Positions 5,878-8,033 of a DNA stretch of 8,033 nt are shown here, piece after piece. The position numbers and the translations under genes were made by a program. The DNA is from CAVTWS01 sp964390555 (GTDB taxonomy: Bacteria; Actinomycetota; Acidimicrobiia; Acidimicrobiales; SHLQ01). Location of the stretch: assembly GCA_964390555.1 (NCBI GenBank), contig CAYMJU010000044.1, positions 1 through 8,033 on the forward strand. The letters are read 5' to 3'. Position 1 is the stretch's first letter, and the number at the start of each line of letters is the position of its first letter. The notes beneath the pieces are model-generated. The model searched no databases. It worked only from the letters and a program-made list of their open reading frames with translations, and was not told the origin of the DNA.

Positions 5878-6189
5878 ATGGCTCGGCCCGTTCCCCTCGA
5901 CGACGCCGCGGTTGGCGCGGCGCTGGCTGGGCTCGACTCGTGGGCGCTGGTCGGCGGCCGGTTGCGGCGCGAACTGCGCTTCGCCGGCTTCCCCGACGCC
6001 ATGGCGTTCATGGCGCGGGTGGCCTTCGACGCCGAGCGGCTCGACCATCACCCCGATTGGTCGAACGTCTACAACCGGGTGATCGTCGAGCTGTCGACCC
6101 ACGACGTCGGCGCGGTGACCGAGCTCGACATCGAGCTCGCCCGCGCTGTCGACCGTGCGGCGTGCCAGATCACGGCTTCTGGCCGATAG
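5878..6189 (+). CDS. 4a-hydroxytetrahydrobiopterin dehydratase (pterin-4a-carbinolamine dehydratase)
   Basis: A 103-aa PCD/DCoH-family enzyme, the usual full length. The active-site signature is complete: HHPDWSNVYNRV (57-68), with the paired histidines His57 and His58, followed by LSTHDVGAVTELDIELA (72-88), which contains the conserved THD (74-76). The enzyme dehydrates 4a-hydroxytetrahydropterin to the quinonoid dihydropterin, regenerating the cofactor of aromatic amino acid hydroxylases. In bacteria without such hydroxylases, comparative work has linked the family to molybdopterin metabolism. No hydroxylase or molybdopterin gene is in the window, so the partner is unknown. It lies 41 bp after sufC on the same strand with its own -10 box, and converges on sufU, 26 bp away. 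Confidence 0.92.
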   Translation: MARPVPLDDAAVGAALAGLDSWALVGGRLRRELRFAGFPDAMAFMARVAFDAERLDHHPDWSNVYNRVIVELSTHDVGAVTELDIELARAVDRAACQITASGR

Positions 6190-6190
6190 C

Positions 6191-6217
6191 GATCACTGGC
6201 AGGCCAGCGCGCTGATC
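6191..6217. terminator. Candidate bidirectional terminator hairpin between convergent genes
   Basis: GATCACTGG (6191-6199) can pair with CCAG (6204-6207) and TGATC (6213-6217), leaving CGCGC as a bulge and a 4-nt loop. It fills the 26-bp gap between the pterin dehydratase stop and the sufU stop and overlaps the sufU TGA. There is no U-run on either strand, so it is a weak intrinsic terminator at best; location is the main support. Confidence 0.4.
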
Positions 6218-6686
6218 AGCGTTGGTCGAGGGCTTGGACAAGCGTGTTCCAGGCGAGCGTGGCGCACTTGATCCGCACCGGGAACTTCACCACGCCCCGT
6301 AGCGCTTCGAGGTCGCCGAGCGCCGGCTCGCCGTCGTCGTGCGCCGGCTCGTCAGCGCCATCGCCGCCGAGGCCGTGCTCGTGGATCGACATCATGGCCT
6401 TGAACGCCCGGGTGACGGACCGAGTGTGCTCGACCGACTGCCCCTTGACCGCCGCGGACATCATCGACGCCGAAGACTGGCTGATCGAGCACCCCTGACC
6501 GCCTATCTTGACGTCGGTGATCAGGCCGTTGTCGTCGACATCGAGGTAGACGACGATCTCGTCGCCGCAGAGAGGATTGAACCCCTCCGCCACCAGCGCG
6601 GGGGGTGTGGGGAGCTCGCCGCGGTTGCGCGGGGTCCGGTAGTGATCGAGGATGATCTCGCGGTACAGGTCTTCGAGTCCCGACAT
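6216..6686 (-). CDS. sufU: Fe-S assembly sulfur-transfer protein SufU
   Basis: A 156-aa SufU, the zinc-dependent sulfurtransferase that takes persulfide sulfur from SufS and passes it to the SufB-containing scaffold. It begins LEDLYREIILDHYRTPRNRG (4-23), typical of the family. Three cysteines and one aspartate match the zinc site of Bacillus SufU: Cys40 and Asp42 in NPLCGDE, Cys66 in GGQGCSISQSS, and Cys141 in RIKCATLAW. The stretch between Cys66 and Cys141 is about 13 residues longer than in the Bacillus protein because of a Gly/Asp/Glu-rich insert at about 105-126. ATG 6686 is chosen because it gives the family N-terminus; the longer open frame to 6812 overlaps sufS without homology. It starts 19 nt after the sufS stop with a GGAG-like site about 9 nt upstream, so the two form an operon. 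Confidence 0.94.
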   Translation of the reverse strand: MSGLEDLYREIILDHYRTPRNRGELPTPPALVAEGFNPLCGDEIVVYLDVDDNGLITDVKIGGQGCSISQSSASMMSAAVKGQSVEHTRSVTRAFKAMMSIHEHGLGGDGADEPAHDDGEPALGDLEALRGVVKFPVRIKCATLAWNTLVQALDQR

Positions 6687-6705
6687 GGTTCGTGGCTCCA
6701 GCAGC

Positions 6706-7941
6706 TCAGAAGGCGAAGAAGTCCGCGGCGTGCACGAGCGCCTCGGCCAAGGCGTCGACGTCGTCGGTGTCGTTGTATACGTACAGCGACGCCCGGGCGG
6801 TGGCGGCGACACCGAGCGTGCGCATGAGCGGCTTGGCGCAATGGTGACCGGGCCGGATGCACACCTGGTGCTCGTCGAGGACCTGGGCCACGTCGTGGGC
6901 GTGCACGCCGTGGAGGTCGAGGGAGAGCACGCCGCCGCGTTGGCTCGGCTCGACCGGGCCGTGAATGGTGAGCCGGTCGCCCAGGCGCTCGGTGAGGGTG
7001 CGCAACGCGTAGGCGGTCATCTCGACCTCATGCTGGCGGACCCGATCCATCCCGAGGCCACCGAGGTAGTCGATGGCGGCGTGCAGGCCGACGGCCTCGG
7101 CGATCGGCGGCGTGCCGGCTTCGAACTTGCCCGGGCCCTCGGCCGGGGTGAAGCCGTCCTTGCGGACGTCGCGGATCATCCCGCCGCCACCCAGGAACGG
7201 TGGCATGGCGTCGAGGAGTTGCTCGCGGCCCCACAGCACGCCGATGCCGCTCGGACCGCACATCTTGTGGGCCGAAAAGGCCGCGAAGTCGGCGCCGAGG
7301 TCGACCACGCACGTGGGGTTGTGCGGTACGAACTGGCAGGCATCGACCATCACCAAGGCACCGGCGGCATGGGCGGCGTCGGCGAGACGCCGAACGGGCG
7401 GCAGCGTGCCGAGCACGTTGGACATTGCGGTCACGCACAGCAGCCGGGCGCCGTCGAGGAGGATCTCGAGATTCCCGAGGTCGAGTTGACCGTCGGCGGT
7501 CACTGGGATCCACCGCAACTCGATGCCGCGCTCGTCGGCCAGCTGGAGCCACGGCACGATGTTGGCGTGGTGCTCCATCTCGGTGAGCACGACGGGGTCG
7601 CCGGCGCGCAGGTTGCTGCGGCCCCAGGCCACGGCCACCAGGTTGATCGCCTCGGTGGCGTTCTTGGTGAACACGACCTCGTCGGCCGACGGGGCACCGA
7701 TGAACCGGGCCGTGGCCGCGCGAGCGGCCTCCACGGCGGCCGTCGCCTCCTCGGCCCAGCGGTAGACGCCGCGGTGCACGTTGGCGTAGCTGGTTTCATA
7801 GAAGCTCGACATGGCGTCGATCACCGACCGCGGTTTCTGCGACGATGCCGCCGAATCGAGGAACACCACGCGCTGCCCGTCGACCTGGCGAGCCAGGATC
7901 GGGAAGTCCGCTCGCACGGCCTGGGCGTCGAGCGCGCTCAC
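6706..7941 (-). CDS. sufS: Cysteine desulfurase SufS
   Basis: A 411-aa PLP-dependent class V aminotransferase-fold enzyme (group II desulfurase) that converts L-cysteine to alanine and leaves a persulfide for SufU. Visible hallmarks: YLDSAAS-type start VFLDSAASSQKP (27-37), NVHRGVYRWAEEAT (54-67), FTKNATEAINLVA (91-103), EMEHHANIVPW (121-131) with the PLP-stacking histidine, the Asp200 motif VDACQ (199-203; VDGAQ in most homologues), the PLP lysine Lys226 in SAHKMCGPSGIGVLWG (223-238), and the catalytic loop Cys368 in RPGHHCAKP (363-371). Start GTG 7941 is preferred because GGAGG lies 7 nt upstream (7953-7949) and the protein then begins at the usual place before ADFPIL; an in-frame GTG at 8019 would add low-complexity residues encoded by repeat-like DNA. 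It is transcribed toward sufU and converges on the sufD-sufC unit. Confidence 0.95.
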   Translation of the reverse strand: MSALDAQAVRADFPILARQVDGQRVVFLDSAASSQKPRSVIDAMSSFYETSYANVHRGVYRWAEEATAAVEAARAATARFIGAPSADEVVFTKNATEAINLVAVAWGRSNLRAGDPVVLTEMEHHANIVPWLQLADERGIELRWIPVTADGQLDLGNLEILLDGARLLCVTAMSNVLGTLPPVRRLADAAHAAGALVMVDACQFVPHNPTCVVDLGADFAAFSAHKMCGPSGIGVLWGREQLLDAMPPFLGGGGMIRDVRKDGFTPAEGPGKFEAGTPPIAEAVGLHAAIDYLGGLGMDRVRQHEVEMTAYALRTLTERLGDRLTIHGPVEPSQRGGVLSLDLHGVHAHDVAQVLDEHQVCIRPGHHCAKPLMRTLGVAATARASLYVYNDTDDVDALAEALVHAADFFAF

Positions 7942-7948
7942 GCGTCTA

Positions 7949-7953
7949 CCTCC
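7949..7953 (-). promoter_or_regulatory. Ribosome binding site that fixes the sufS start
   Basis: GGAGG on the minus strand lies 7 nt before the GTG at 7941, an ideal Shine-Dalgarno. It argues for this GTG over the in-frame upstream GTG at 8019 and shows that sufS is on a transcript with a leader, unlike the leaderless genes in this window. Confidence 0.75.
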
Positions 7954-7954
7954 A

Positions 7955-7970
7955 CGGGGGCTGCGCCCCC
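7955..7970 (-). repeat. GC-rich hairpin upstream of sufS, containing copy 2 of the intergenic repeat
   Basis: GGGGGC (7956-7961), loop TGC, GCCCCC (7965-7970) form a perfect 6-bp stem 14 nt upstream of the sufS start. On the minus strand positions 7968-7955 read GGGCGCAGCCCCCG, identical to 5844-5857. It ends 2 nt before the ribosome binding site, so if transcribed it could influence access to it. Confidence 0.55.
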
Positions 7971-8033
7971 GGACCCCATCGCCGTCCGGCTCGCTGGCGC
8001 TCGCCGCCCGGCCCGGCACTTCGCTGCGCTCAT
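7971..8033. other. Repeat-like intergenic DNA at the right edge
   Basis: This stretch is very GC-rich and contains two related segments, TCGCTGGCGCTCGCC (7991-8005) and TCGCTGCGCTCAT (8021-8033). On either strand it gives only low-complexity arginine, alanine or proline-rich translation. I see no gene or clear promoter in it; any promoter for sufS must lie here or beyond the edge. Confidence 0.4.

Noticed and set aside
1..8033. CRISPR array, insertion sequence, phage or integrase genes
   Set aside because: No regularly spaced repeats, transposase or integrase motifs, or target-site duplications are visible; base composition is even across the genes.

Overview
The window reads as a chromosomal segment of a high-GC Actinomycetota, with an acidimicrobial-type lineage as my best guess. 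The signs are strong G/C third positions, several TANNNT boxes only 6-8 nt before a start codon (leaderless-type promoters), frequent GTG starts, 1-8 bp gene overlaps, and an actinobacterial SUF gene set (SufU-type scaffold/transfer protein plus a Rieske ferredoxin between sufD and sufC). The phylum call is an inference from these traits; no marker gene settles it.

Layout. (1) Positions 1-2973, minus strand: a three-gene envelope-glycan style operon, transcribed as a polytopic DUF2142-like membrane protein (2973-1459), then a family-2 glycosyltransferase (1462-440), then a class I SAM methyltransferase that runs off the left edge (443-1). Both junctions are 4-base GTGA overlaps, so the three are probably translationally coupled. 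A perfect 16-bp inverted repeat lies at 366-416, just inside the methyltransferase reading frame. (2) Positions 2974-3015: a 42-bp divergent promoter gap with candidate leaderless promoters facing both ways. (3) 3016-3378, plus strand: a 120-aa protein of unknown function with four cysteines. (4) 3379-3538: a leader/operator region with a good -10 box, a dyad exactly where transcription should start, and further self-complementary segments. (5) 3539-5836, plus strand: sufD, a Rieske [2Fe-2S] ferredoxin and sufC, all overlapping. (6) 5878-6189: a pterin-4a-carbinolamine dehydratase with its own leaderless-type promoter. (7) 6216-7941, minus strand, convergent: sufS followed by sufU. (8) 7942-8033: GC-rich repeat-like intergenic DNA upstream of sufS.

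How it fits together: SufS removes sulfur from cysteine, SufU accepts it, and SufC/SufD form part of the ATP-driven scaffold complex that builds Fe-S clusters. The partner scaffold SufB is not encoded in the window, and the SUF genes are split into two convergent units. Whether sufB lies beyond the right edge or elsewhere cannot be seen here.

I do not see a clearly new biological system. The points most worth following are the four-cysteine protein next to the SUF genes, the structured leader upstream of sufD, the absence of sufB from its usual place, and the 16-bp palindrome embedded in a coding start.
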